This document shows, in pieces, positions 27,846 to 37,040 of a stretch of DNA of 64,000 bases. The notes beneath the pieces are model-generated. The model was not told the origin of the DNA and did no database searches. It saw only the letters and a list, made by a program, of their open reading frames with translations. The stretch comes from Corynebacterium cystitidis. Its GTDB lineage: Bacteria > Actinomycetota > Actinomycetes > Mycobacteriales > Mycobacteriaceae. The position numbers were made by a program, and so were the translations under genes. Position 1 is the stretch's first letter; every line of letters starts with the position of its first letter. The stretch is taken from positions 558,001 through 622,000 of the forward strand of contig NZ_LT906473.1 of NCBI RefSeq assembly GCF_900187295.1, given 5' to 3'.

Positions 27846-28394
27846 CCTGACTTGGCTCATTTTGGGGTGTGGTAAATCATATTGACATTGTGACCGGCAG
27901 GTTTACGTCGGATTAGTGCGAAATGTCGTACTAAGAGGGTATTCATGGGGGTAGGTTTAAGCTGTTAACTATGTCACCGAAGACCCGTATGTTTACCAAT
28001 GCCTCTAGTGCTATAGCTGTCCAAAACCGTGTAGGGATATCGGTATCGTAAACCCGTGCGTGGTCACAACAATGAATAAGCACACAATGACGATGATGTC
28101 GCGGTGCTAAAACAAAGGCGCAGTGTGTTACTGACGGTGAGCAAACCCAACTGGCACTTGATCGTGCTGGTCTTGGAGTTGATGTGGGCACAACAGGTAA
28201 CGCGCATAATCCTGTGCGGATAACACATCTCCGGCCTATTGCTGAAACGAATCGTGCGAACTCTCAAGAAATATCACAGCTGCACCATCAAGGTCGCAGG
28301 CCAAACAATGCAAGCTGAAACATCAAATCCAGCTAATATCCAAGAATTCCTCGAAAACTACCTAAACTGTCGTACTAAAATGACCCAACTCAGG
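27846..28394 (+). mobile_element. 549-bp remnant of an IS1634/IS1549-like element
   Basis: Imperfect terminal inverted repeats are CCTGACTTGGCTCATTTT (27846-27863) and AAAATGACCCAACTCAGG (28377-28394), 16 of 18 matching. The ends share CCTGACTT with the IS1634 element at 42797. The plus strand near the right end encodes LKRIVRTLKKYHSCTIKVAG, resembling the C-terminus of IS1634-type transposases; the rest of the gene is missing. It is flanked by an exact 70-bp duplication. Members of this group (IS1549) are known for unusually long target duplications. It must have been mobilised by a full-length relative. Confidence 0.65.
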
Positions 28395-28464
28395 TGGGAT
28401 ATCGGGCGTGACCAGGTGCAACGGTTGATGAACATTGTGGGAATCACGGGTGTGCTGCGTAAAA
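28395..28464 (+). repeat. 70-bp target duplication, right copy
   Basis: Exact repeat of 27776-27845, abutting the right inverted repeat of the 549-bp element. From here OrfB continues normally. Confidence 0.93.
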
Positions 28465-29100
28465 AGACCCGGTGCACGACTGTGCGCAACAACGGCGATC
28501 CACGTTTCGCAGACCGGATTAAACGCGCGTGGAAGGATGCCACACACCCGAACCAGTGGTGGGTGGCGGACTTCACTTATGTCTACACCTCCCAGGGCTG
28601 GGTGTATGCCAGCTTCGTTGAGGATGTCTACACCCGCGAAATCTTGGGTGTTGTGGTCGATAGCATCCGGAATAATACCCTGGTCACACGTGCCTTAGAA
28701 CAGGCACTGGCGATACGAAAACGCCAGGATCCGTCCTTCCAGTCCGCTGGGGTCATCCACCATTCTGACGCAGGTTCTCAATACACCTCGAGTGATCTGC
28801 GAGAACTTCTGCTCCGTCACGGGATGGACGGTTCGATCGGTACCGTTGGTGATGCATACGATAATGGGCTAATGGAGTCAGCTATCGGGCTTTACAAGTC
28901 TGAATTGATTGATTTTGATGCTGCGACCTGGCGAAACATTCAGGATGTAGAAACCTCTACCATCGACTGGGTCCACTGGTACAATACGCACAGGTTGCAT
29001 TCGTCGATCGGGAATATCCCACCAGCCGAGAAATACACCAACCACTTTCAACTATCAGCCCTCGAGGCTGCCTAACACGCCTCTCTCAAAAACCCAGGCC

Positions 29101-29531
29101 GATTCAGTCCAGCCTGGCACGCCATGCGTAGTACCCGGAGGTCGATACCTCAAGCAGTCTGGGCATCATGGTCACCGGAAACCGTGGGTTTACGGCGCCT
29201 TGCTTGCCCAAAGTGGTAGATCACCGGATAGATTTCCGGGGCTAGTGCTCCTTGGCGAAGCAAGGTAGTACGCTTTTTTTAAAAACTCGTTTTCTCGTTC
29301 CAGCTCAGCGATACGTTTGGCCATTTCGGCAGGGTCATCCAAGTTCGGGTCAGCCTTACGGCGATGACTGCCTGAACCGGTACCAGCGGTGCCTTGCTGT
29401 TGGGCGACCCAGCGACCCAAGGTCGAGGTAGCGATGTCATACTCGACAGCGACCTCAGCCCGGGTCTTACCTAACACAACAACAGCGTCAACACATTGCT
29501 GACGGAACTGCTCAGAATATTGACGAGGCAT
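29101..29531 (-). pseudogene. Remnant of a second IS3-type element (OrfA plus start of OrfB)
   Basis: The minus-strand ATG at 29531 with an AAGGTGAG site opens MPRQYSEQFRQQCVDAVVVL, followed by TLGRWVAQQQ and the zipper segment ELERENEFLKKA, a typical OrfA. The frame then degenerates. In another frame FPVTMMPRLLEVSTSGYYAW is visible, the usual start of IS3 OrfB. It stops at the right end of the IS3 element at 29100, so that element inserted into or deleted this older one. Confidence 0.75.
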
Positions 29532-29722
29532 GATCACTCACCTTCCAGATCAGTGAGTTTCACTGTCCACCAGAATCATGGCACGCCAGTATATATCAAC
29601 CTCATTCGGCATTAGGGTTCATCCCGTCAGAGGAATACAGGAAACAATGGTTATAAGCTGCTTAAGTTAAGTGGCCCTAAAAACCAGACCACTCCATGGC
29701 CTATGTAAAGGAAGGCTTAACA

Positions 29723-30553
29723 ATGATCGTCGGACAGACTCGCTACAGCATACTAGCCCCTGATTCTAAAGCTTGGCGTGTAAGCCGTGGAGACGCTTTT
29801 AGCTCATACCAACAATACAAGGATTATTTATTTTCAGAGAAGCGTCTCGAGGATCGAAATACTATTTTTATAGAGCAAACGTTACCAACTCTCGCTGATA
29901 CTGCGCGAAAGCTTGAGTTAAAGCATATAATAAGTTACTCCACACAGCTTCCAGGAAAGTATCGTGTTTTCTTGGAAGAGTCAGCTACAAAGTACGATTT
30001 CATCATTCTTGACCCACTCGAAGTAGGCGAGACTCCCATGAGTCCGGACAGTATTGCGGCCGAAGTTCTTAACGGCAATGGTGTTTATGGAAAATACCGA
30101 CTCGACGATGACGATATCGTCTCTAAGACATTTTTCGATCGGATGTCAGAGTACATTCATCCCCATAACGTCGGTATGGTGGTAAGTTTCCCGCGAGGCG
30201 TCGTGGCCGTTTGGGATGGAGGAATCACGAATGTCAGAGAGGCATACTGGCCAAAGATCGCTATAGGCCTTACATCAGTATGTGAAGTAAGGAAGGGGAT
30301 ATCTTTTAAAGGTCCCAAATACAACAGTCACACTTCGGTAGATACACATGCTCCTCTCATTTTAGATGGCCGGTACGTGAGTTATATCAGGCTCATGACT
30401 TTAGAGCAGGACACCACTGTAGGTACGGATGCAGGTGCCGATCTGACAGCGCTTAAGGACAGCTTGAAGCGGTACCCAGAATTAGATAAAGAGATAAGTC
30501 TCGACATTCTGTTCCCCCACTCTAAAATGTACCTTGAGAACGGAAATACATAA
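29723..30553 (+). CDS. Putative glycosyltransferase, short paralogue of the gene at 15328
   Basis: 276 residues. MIVGQTRYSILAPDSKAW, YGKYRLDDDDIVSKTFFDRM, NVGMVVSFPRGVVAVWDGG and the final third match the N-terminal catalytic part of the 15328 protein block by block. The C-terminal beta-rich extension is absent. ATG 29723 has a GAAGGC site 7 bases upstream; an upstream ATG at 29696 lacks one. Its base composition is more AT-rich than that of the paralogue. It is isolated between IS remnants, so expression is uncertain. Confidence 0.65.
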   Translation: MIVGQTRYSILAPDSKAWRVSRGDAFSSYQQYKDYLFSEKRLEDRNTIFIEQTLPTLADTARKLELKHIISYSTQLPGKYRVFLEESATKYDFIILDPLEVGETPMSPDSIAAEVLNGNGVYGKYRLDDDDIVSKTFFDRMSEYIHPHNVGMVVSFPRGVVAVWDGGITNVREAYWPKIAIGLTSVCEVRKGISFKGPKYNSHTSVDTHAPLILDGRYVSYIRLMTLEQDTTVGTDAGADLTALKDSLKRYPELDKEISLDILFPHSKMYLENGNT

Positions 30554-30610
30554 GAAGAACATCTGCGTCAGACTCTAAATGAGTTACGCTACGGGGTCAC
30601 TGGCGTGGTC

Positions 30611-32515
30611 CTAGCCCGGATTTTTCATTGGGGGTTAGGGTGTGGTGTTGGTGGTGTGGGGTTGGCTAGGTCCCCAACAACCTTGGGTGGTTTTGGGGTC
30701 TGTCCGTGTGGTGTGTTGCGGTTAGGGTCTTCGTGTCGTGCGTGTTGGTGGTGTGTGCCCGGTGTGGTGAGGTTTAGCGTGATGGGGGTTGGGCGTGGTT
30801 TCTGATGATTGCAAGGATACGTTTGAGTAGGTTGGTGTAGCGGTTGTAGGTATCAAATCTGATGGTTATTGTCCTAGCGTGTGTGCTGATACTGGCTGCG
30901 GTACTCAGGACTCTGGCCCGGAGTGTTTTCGGTTGCCATGACCAGATGTTATGCCAGTGTGGGTCGGTGGGGTTGGTGCTGGTGGTGGCGTGGTGGAAAC
31001 TGAGCAGTTTGATCCAGGACAAAAGACTATGGGCTAGGCCTACTACGTGTGCCCATATGGTGTTGATCGCAAAGGATGCTGATGGCATGGAGGTCAGTGA
31101 GAGTTCTTTAGCTTCACTGATGCGTTGTTCGCATCTGGCGCGTTGGTAGTACAATCGGTCACGTTCTGCTGGTGTTAAGTCCAGGTTGGTGCCACAGATT
31201 TGAAGGCGTCGGCCTTTATGATCCAAGGTCGTGGGACGAGCCCCGGACTGTGGGTAGGATACCCGCATGATCACACGCATATCTGGTGGGTAATCGTCTG
31301 TGGCCAGGCGAGTGTTATACCCACCAAGCTTCAGCAGCGGGGTGATATCGGCAATGTATTCATCGGGAAGATGATCGTTATTAAGCAGCAAGCACAACGC
31401 ATCAATGATCCCGGCTGGTGCGCTGGCCTGACCATCGCTATCAGCACTGTCCTGCGTGGTGTTTGTGGTGCTGGTAGTGGTGGGATCCGACCCCTTGGTG
31501 GTGTGGTTGGTGGTGTCGAAGAGTGTGGTGATGGCATCAGCGGTGATTTCAGAGACTGGTCGTAGTGGTTAGACACCGGATTGCGTGAGATCGTGGGTCA
31601 GGGCAACAATGGCGTGTGTGGTGGGTAAACCCACGATAAACCCCAGTTTTTGGTCGTGAAGATGCTGTAAGAATTGTTTCGTTCCTCCTGCTCCATCCAC
31701 CCGGATAGCCAGGCGTTTGCCCCACGGGGTGCCATCGCCATGACTATGTCCTACCGCGTCAAGGATGGAGCTGAGCATGGTGATGTGATCTGTTGCGGTG
31801 TTTGCGCCAGCGTTTCCGGCCCGGCACATAATGCGCAGGATTTCCCCGCCGAGTTGATCCCCGTAATCAACTGCTGCTACCAGGGGATGGTATCCATAGT
31901 TACCGCGGTTGGCTCTGGCCTGCTCTTTATCGGAATGCACCGCAATTAACGTGGCATCAATATCAACAACCATGGGGTTATCGATACTGGCCACACACGC
32001 GGGATTACAGTCTTCTAGCTGTGCCCACACTCGGTGACGAGCCCGAGCAATCGCTGTGTTTAACCGCGTGCTGGCGGCCTCATCATCCCCGACAGCTTTG
32101 AGTTTGCGATACATCGTGGCAACAGACAGACCACGAGTGTTGTCTGCCCTGGTGGTCGGGGCAACCAATTGACAGTCTTTGATGTCATCGCCACCTAAAC
32201 ACAAGGCGTGAGCCATCGTGACCAAGGAGGTACCAACAAAAGTGGTGACGCCACGGAGGTTGATCAACAAATTCAGCGTCAATACACTCATCAATCCTGG
32301 TCAAAGCACACATCTCACTTACTAACAACCCCCCGGCAGACGAAATAACGTTGTTGCTATCCGACCCAATGCGATAAGTGGTTTTCACCATAAGGGTGAA
32401 CCTTTCTGCTTGATGATTTTAGTGTCGTAACTTCAAATCATACCCGGTCAGAAAGCTCACCCGCCTACATTTTCGGCTCTAACACCCTAACCCCCCCATG
32501 AAAAATCCGGGTTAG
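30611..32515 (-). mobile_element. IS1380-family insertion sequence, inactive
   Basis: Terminal inverted repeats are ctagcccggatttttcattg at the left and the matching catgaaaaatccgggttag at the right, each followed by a conserved ggggttagggtg block. The 1.9-kb length fits the family. The transposase gene inside is broken. No clear target duplication was found. Confidence 0.85.
30774..32391 (-). pseudogene. IS1380-family transposase, frameshift and nonsense mutation
   Basis: The frame from 32391 (TYRIGSDSNNVISSAGGLLV) leaves the family pattern near 32285, where the frame from 32294 takes over (TMAHALCLGGDDIKDCQLV, VDIDATLIAVHSDKEQA, RGNYGYHPLVA). That frame meets an in-frame TAG at 31569-31571 after LTHDLTQSGV and then stays open to 30774 (ERDRLYYQRARCEQRISEAK). 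One shift plus one stop make it non-functional. Confidence 0.85.
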
Positions 32516-32562
32516 AAACCAGACCAAGCCAGTGGTCCCGGCTACTCTTTGCCATTCGATCT

Positions 32563-33732
32563 TTAATCTCGACGGTAGAGATCCCGGGAGTATACCTTTT
32601 CCTTTACAGGTTCAAGATCATCTGACCAGCGGTTGGACAAGATAATGGAAGAACGCTCAAAGAAGCGGTTGAGATCATTTTCTACTTTGTGCCCAGAAAA
32701 GGTAGTTTGACTGATCTCAGGTTCGTAGATGATTAATTCAATGCCACGATCGTGCAATCGTTGCATAACGCCTTGGATTGAAGAAGAGCGGAAGTTGTCT
32801 GAGCCTGACTTCATAGTGAGCCGATAGATACCTACAACTTTAGGGCTGCTCGACGCGATGTCGTTTGCAATACTGGTCATGCGGAGTTGGTTTGATTCCA
32901 CCACGGCGCTGATCATTGTTTGCGGAATCCCTCGATAATTAGCCAACAACTGTTTAGTATCTTTCGGCAAACAGTACCCGCCATAGCCAAAGCTAGGGTT
33001 GTTATAGTGGTCGCCTATGCGAGGATCCAAACTAACCCCGTCAATGATCTGCTTTGAGTTAAGCCCGTGAGCTGATGCGAAGGTATCCAACTCGTTGAAA
33101 TAGGCAACTCGCATGGCCAGATAAGTGTTACTGAAAAGTTTGATTGCTTCTGCCTCTGTAGTGTTAGTAATGAGGACCGGGACCTCCGGAGTGAGGCAGG
33201 ACTGCAGAAGAAGATCAGCGAAGTCTTTAGCTCGTTTGTAGTCGTTAGCTGCTGCTATGATGCGTGTCGGATAGAGATTATCGTGAAGAGCTTTACCTTC
33301 ACGGAGGAACTCCGGACTGAAAACAATAGTGAGTTCAGGAAACTTCTCTGACATGCGCTGGGTGAAACCAACCGGGACTGTCGATTTGATGACGGCGATG
33401 GTTGAAGGGGAGATCTCCTGGATTTGGTGAAGGACTGATTCAACAGAAGCAGTATCGAAAAAATCAGTTTCGTCATCGTAGTCAGTAGGTGTGGCGATGA
33501 CGGCGAACTTTGCACCATCGAGCGCTGTTACAGCATCAGTAGTAGCGCTTAGATCCAAAGATTTGGTCGTTAGAAAAACGGAGATGTCATCATCCCCGAT
33601 AGGAGAAATACCGTTGTTCAGGGAATCAACGCGTAGCTGATTAATATCTACGGCATGCACTGTGTTGTGCTGCGCAAGAAGTACCCCGATTGAGAGGCCG
33701 ACATATCCCAAACCAAATACAGCGATTTTCAC
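32563..33732 (-). CDS. ugd: Nucleotide-sugar dehydrogenase, UDP-glucose 6-dehydrogenase type
   Basis: 389 residues. The Rossmann motif is MKIAVFGLGYVGLSIGVLLA. SPEFLREGKALHDNLYP and the catalytic block FGYGGYCLPKDTKQLL are of the UDP-glucose dehydrogenase type rather than the WecC type. It would make UDP-glucuronate for the polymer of this locus. The product is shorter than many family members but complete in motifs. It is now separated from the other sugar genes by IS elements. UDP-GlcA is inferred; another UDP-hexose is possible. Confidence 0.85.
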   Translation of the reverse strand: MKIAVFGLGYVGLSIGVLLAQHNTVHAVDINQLRVDSLNNGISPIGDDDISVFLTTKSLDLSATTDAVTALDGAKFAVIATPTDYDDETDFFDTASVESVLHQIQEISPSTIAVIKSTVPVGFTQRMSEKFPELTIVFSPEFLREGKALHDNLYPTRIIAAANDYKRAKDFADLLLQSCLTPEVPVLITNTTEAEAIKLFSNTYLAMRVAYFNELDTFASAHGLNSKQIIDGVSLDPRIGDHYNNPSFGYGGYCLPKDTKQLLANYRGIPQTMISAVVESNQLRMTSIANDIASSSPKVVGIYRLTMKSGSDNFRSSSIQGVMQRLHDRGIELIIYEPEISQTTFSGHKVENDLNRFFERSSIILSNRWSDDLEPVKEKVYSRDLYRRD

Positions 33733-33814
33733 GATCGCCTCCTTAATAATTTTAATGTGTAACTAGCTACGTTAGGAAAACAATACCCGAGCTCAGTTCG
33801 CTGAACGGCATTAA

Positions 33815-33907
33815 CGAGAAGTCGTCGCCGAATCACTGATGAACCGAATAATCGGCAACGCTGAAATCATCAACCTCGACGGGCCAAACATGCGCTTACC
33901 ACAGTAA
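33815..33907 (+). pseudogene. IS21 IstB C-terminal fragment
   Basis: A 30-codon open stretch, bounded upstream by a stop, reads VAESLMNRIIGNAEIINLDG and then PNMRLPQ before its stop. This resembles the C-terminal end of IstB, the ATPase of IS21-type elements. Nothing else of the element is visible here. The remaining ~200 bases between the flanking genes hold no recognisable feature. Confidence 0.5.
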
Positions 33908-34030
33908 GGCCCACCCCCGCCACCGCAGTGACAACTACCCCCACATCACAACTATCACTGCGGTGCTTCACAACCATCACCACACCACTTCAAAACCCCC
34001 GTTCCTATCATTTATACGCATGTTCTCGGT

Positions 34031-34237
34031 GTGTCACCGACGCATATCAATCTCAATGAGAATCTCAAGGATCTTGAGGGAGAAATCGCTACTGACCTTT
34101 GGAAGAAATTTAATCAGGCGCGTCGGCATGCTAATCAGGCGATGCACAGCGGAGATTACGAGCTGAAGGTGAACAACGTCTACTTTTGCCTCAAGACCCT
34201 TGACGAGGGGATAGAGTTGTTGCGAACCTTCTCCTGA
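34031..34237 (+). CDS. Small unknown protein, possibly 5'-truncated
   Basis: 68 residues (SPTHINLNENLKDLEGEIAT, AMHSGDYELKVNNVYFCLKT). The GTG at 34031 has no ribosome site, and the frame is open upstream (PIIYTHVLGVSP), so it may be the end of a longer lost gene joined to the IstB remnant. It is helical and charged. It stops two bases before the next gene, suggesting an operon. Confidence 0.45.
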   Translation: MSPTHINLNENLKDLEGEIATDLWKKFNQARRHANQAMHSGDYELKVNNVYFCLKTLDEGIELLRTFS

Positions 34238-34239
34238 CT

Positions 34240-34753
34240 ATGGAAAACGGTGACTTGGTACACCACCTGGATTTCCGGAGCATTGTTGAACTCAATTTAG
34301 ATACGGCAGAATCGCAGATCTTTGAAATGGTAGAGCTTCACTGCTCGGACTGCTTTCATCTTTTTTCTTCGCCGGTTTTCTGGAGTGACAAGCCAAGCGT
34401 CTCACTCTCAGGTGCTCATATTCGGTGGCATGGCAAGGATCTTTTAGTTTGTGGACGACGCTACTGTCAACTTTAGATTGCAACTTTCTCTTGGTGTGAT
34501 GGTAATCGTGGCTGGTGGGCTTAGTCGGCCCGTCGCGCCTTCGTGTATAACCCATTCCTTAATGGCGCAGCTTGGTAGAACAGACATTGGATGGAATAGT
34601 CAGATTCCTAGAAACCTTTTAAGGCTCATGCCTGTATGGGAAGTTCCTGATGCTATGGATCCGGGGTCGAATGAGGCTTGGGAGTTGGATAGTTTGGGCT
34701 ATAGCGGTTGCGTAATTCTCCTTTCTATGGAGCGGAGTCCATCGCTGATATGA
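34240..34753 (+). pseudogene. Unknown protein, apparently frameshifted
   Basis: The first frame, from ATG 34240, reads MENGDLVHHLDFRSIVELNL to about 34450, then runs only to RRYCQL. A second frame from about 34450 continues with DDATVNFRLQLSLGVMVIVA and VPDAMDPGSNEAWELDSLGY to 34753. The second frame looks protein-like, so one gene of about 165 codons with a single shift is likely. The family is unknown; it overlaps the convergent PIN gene. Confidence 0.4.
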
Positions 34754-35294
34754 CTGCCGTGGAAAAACCGGGCGCAAAAGGTTGAAACGATTTGACAAGT
34801 TGTTTGGGCGTTATCGGTGGTTTTCTCCTGCGGGCGCTCATCTGGTGAATCACAGTGATGACCGTGTCTTGTGAGATATCAAGAACATCAAGCAAGAATT
34901 CGTCAAAGTTCTTTGCGTGCAATCCATGGTGAGCAAGGGCGGTCGCAGGGAAGTCAGCAGTATTCTCTGTCACAATTGCAGAGGCGTTTCCCTCAATCGC
35001 CGCCGCGACAACGTGACGATCATCATCGTCAGGAAGCCCTTGGATACCCTTTTCCAAGTCCTCCCAGTTAGTGACTAAAGCATCTGGAAATGCCTGATTC
35101 ATCGCAGAAAAACGAGTGATCGACCTGCTGCGTGGAAGGATACCTTTCTTTTCTAAATTACGGATTACTTCCTCTGCAATCCGCTCGCTCCATAAAGGGA
35201 CGAAAAGCCTTTCTACCGCCAAACTAAGAAGTAGATCCGTTTGGACGATCGGAAACAAGACACAAGCATCAAGAACAACACGAAACCCTGACAA
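34725..35294 (-). CDS. PIN-domain toxin (VapC-like)
   Basis: A 189-residue probable ribonuclease. It opens FRVVLDACVLFPIVQTDLLL with the first PIN Asp, then ERIAEEVIRNLEKKG (Glu) and LPDDDDRHVVAAAIEGNASAIVTENTADF with the paired aspartates. It has a C-terminal extension of about 50 residues, common in the PIN_3 type. The gene starts three bases after the stop of the antitoxin gene, giving the usual antitoxin-toxin order. Target RNA unknown. Confidence 0.85.
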   Translation of the reverse strand: MSGFRVVLDACVLFPIVQTDLLLSLAVERLFVPLWSERIAEEVIRNLEKKGILPRSRSITRFSAMNQAFPDALVTNWEDLEKGIQGLPDDDDRHVVAAAIEGNASAIVTENTADFPATALAHHGLHAKNFDEFLLDVLDISQDTVITVIHQMSARRRKPPITPKQLVKSFQPFAPGFSTAVISAMDSAP

Positions 35295-35297
35295 GAT

Positions 35298-35783
35298 CTA
35301 ATCCTCCGAATCAGTTGCATAAAGACCGGCGTCTTCTGCATCTGCGGTCAGGAAGTCGAGGATCTCATGCTGTTTTCGGCGGTGATCTTCCTGGAATGCG
35401 AGCAGATCCGTGAGAAGAATTCGCCGATGGCGAGAATTCGGCATTTTCTCATAAGGGATCGACCCATTCTCCAACATCTTGATCAGCGTTGGACGAGAAA
35501 AACCCAGGAAATCTGCTGCCTGCTGGGTGGTAAGTTTGTGATCTACAGGAGTAAGCGCCACCGCTTGATTTCTGGCCATTGCGTCGGCGACCTTCACTAG
35601 GGTTTCAAAAACCTCCCGGGGAAGCGAGACCTGCTGGCCATCTGGGCCGAGAAGCATGGCTTCAGCGCCTGCATTTGAAAGAAATTTTGAGAAGTCAATC
35701 AATTCTTCAAGGTCAGAGCTGCCTGGAGGGATTACCATTTGACTTTTATCGGTTCTAGGTCGAGTGCTTTCGGTGGTTTCCAT
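35298..35783 (-). CDS. Antitoxin with excisionase/MerR-like helix-turn-helix
   Basis: 161 residues. The central DNA-binding region is KLTTQQAADFLGFSRPTLIKMLENGSIPYEKMPNSRHRRI (two recognisable stretches, HTH_17/excisionase type), followed by a helical, acidic tail HRRKQHEILDFLTADAEDAG that could bind the toxin. It should repress its own promoter. The ~290 bases upstream to 36075 hold no gene. Confidence 0.82.
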   Translation of the reverse strand: METTESTRPRTDKSQMVIPPGSSDLEELIDFSKFLSNAGAEAMLLGPDGQQVSLPREVFETLVKVADAMARNQAVALTPVDHKLTTQQAADFLGFSRPTLIKMLENGSIPYEKMPNSRHRRILLTDLLAFQEDHRRKQHEILDFLTADAEDAGLYATDSED

Positions 35784-36075
35784 AGATCAATATTCTCAAT
35801 TAATCGAAATAATCGCAATACCCCGCGGGGTAGAAATTTTAGCTAGGATCAGAGTGTGATCCGGGGTAGTTCTTAAGGATTGTTGGAGTCGGGTGAAATG
35901 GGGTGGTGGTAGGGCACCGGGGCCGGCCAGAGCGCTTTCGGCAGTCCTAGTGGCGAGGCGGATTTGGCTCCGGAACGGAGGCGTGCTGTGACGGAAATTG
36001 GGTTTCGGTAGCTGGATCGTGGGTTGCGCGTCGGCAAGCATGCAACGCCCCGGGCGCGGGCGCAAGCTGGCGTGG

Positions 36076-36440
36076 CTATTCGCAGGCGAGGCCATCGCCG
36101 TCGCGATCCATTTTGCTCCTGTACCCAAGTTCGCCGACATAGATCGGGGCGGTGCCAGCTGCTCTTGCCTCGCTACAATTCGCGAAGTACACATCTTCAG
36201 GCGCAGGCGCGGCTGCCGGGGCGGTAGCAGGCTCAACGGTCACGGTCTCTGTGACAATGACAGCAGGCAGAGATTCTGTGACCGTGGTGGTTGAACTAAC
36301 CGTGGTTGTGGTCACCTGGGTGACGGTCGCCGTACCTTCAAGTGTTGCTTGCGCGGTATTGCCTGGGCTTTCCGCGCGGGCTGCGGTCGTCATAGCTGTG
36401 GCGGAAAGAGAAGCAAGGGTAGCAAGGTGATGGAATTTAG
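36076..36440 (-). pseudogene. Excalibur-domain secreted protein, start lost
   Basis: The minus-strand frame ends with a complete Excalibur calcium-binding domain: VYFANCSEARAAGTAPIYVG, then GYRSKMDRDGDGLACE with the DxDxDG loop. Before it lie a Thr/Val-rich linker (TVTQVTTTTVSSTTTVTESL) and a signal-peptide-like stretch KFHHLATLASLSATAMTTAA. No start codon precedes KFHH; the sequence switches to the DUF3800 fragment at about 36440. The gene was probably cut at its first codons by that junction. Confidence 0.65.
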
Positions 36441-37002
36441 GAAGACACCGTCCGAATTTCACGAGTACGCTCTCATGAATGGATTGAATGACTGGGAAAG
36501 TCTGAGAGGGAACTTTGGTGCCTGTGCGAGCATCAACCAGAAAGTGATACACGTGACTCAAAATTCGGGCACTATAGTATATCTCGTACGAGTTGATGTG
36601 AAACGACTCAACGTGCGCTATAGATACCCAGACAGCCCACACGAGATTACGCTGAGGTGCATGCTCGAACGCGTCAGTGAGTACTGCTCCGGTACCAGCG
36701 AGATGGGTAACGTCAACGTCGACATAGTTCCACAGCAGAACGATTTTGACGAGGGAGTAAAGGCATTCACGCGCGTCAATACCCCGGTCTATCGCAGCCA
36801 AAAATTCCTCTGCGTTGGCGGGGATATTGAGTTCGTTGACTCTCGAAGCAGTAGAGGCGTCCAGGCCGCTGATATGTCGGCTTACATACTTCGCCGCTAT
36901 CGTGAGGAAACAGGTGGGAGCAAAGCTGGGAGAAAGGTGACGAAACGACTAGTCAAAGCTCTTGGGTCTGCGGTTGTGCACCAACGTAAATGGCTTCCCT
37001 AG
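36430..37002 (+). pseudogene. DUF3800 protein, N-terminally truncated
   Basis: About 190 residues from ATG 36430, which lies in the antisense of the Excalibur signal peptide. The C-terminal half has FTRVNTPVYRSQKFLCVGGD and SSRGVQAADMSAYILRRYRE, the usual end of DUF3800 (an RNase H-like fold linked to mobile elements and defence). The N-terminal block with the first Asp (YxDESG type) is missing. It may still be translated but is unlikely to be active. Confidence 0.6.
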
Positions 37003-37040
37003 GATAAAAAGCTCTGGAGCCTACGCGGCTCCAGGCGACA

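Larger units (their letters stand above)
27581..29075 (+). pseudogene. IS3-family transposase OrfB, interrupted
   Basis: The first part (27581-27845) has CPATYYRYRDRGFGP and RRVYGRRKLWHAARR. The second part, from 28395, has the DDE core: QWWVADFTYVYTSQGW, GVIHHSDAGSQYTS and GTVGDAYDNGLMESAIG with the catalytic Asp, Asp and Glu. The two parts are split by the element at 27846-28394 and share a duplicated 70-bp stretch encoding WDIGRDQVQRLMNIVGITGV. The upstream part ends in a stop two codons into the insertion, so no active OrfB can be made. Confidence 0.9.
27163..29100 (+). mobile_element. IS3-family insertion sequence, disrupted
   Basis: Terminal inverted repeats are visible: ggactgggtttgtgagag at the left (from 27163) and the matching ctctctcaaaaacccaggcc (29081-29100) at the right. 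It encodes OrfA and a broken OrfB, and carries the 549-bp element at 27846-28394 inside OrfB. Without that insertion and its 70-bp duplication the element would be about 1.3 kb, normal for IS3. It lies at the edge of the minus-strand glycan operon. Confidence 0.85.

Noticed and set aside
27943..28191. 82-codon minus-strand frame inside the 549-bp element
   Set aside because: No ribosome site and no recognisable product; the opposite strand carries the transposase-like tail.
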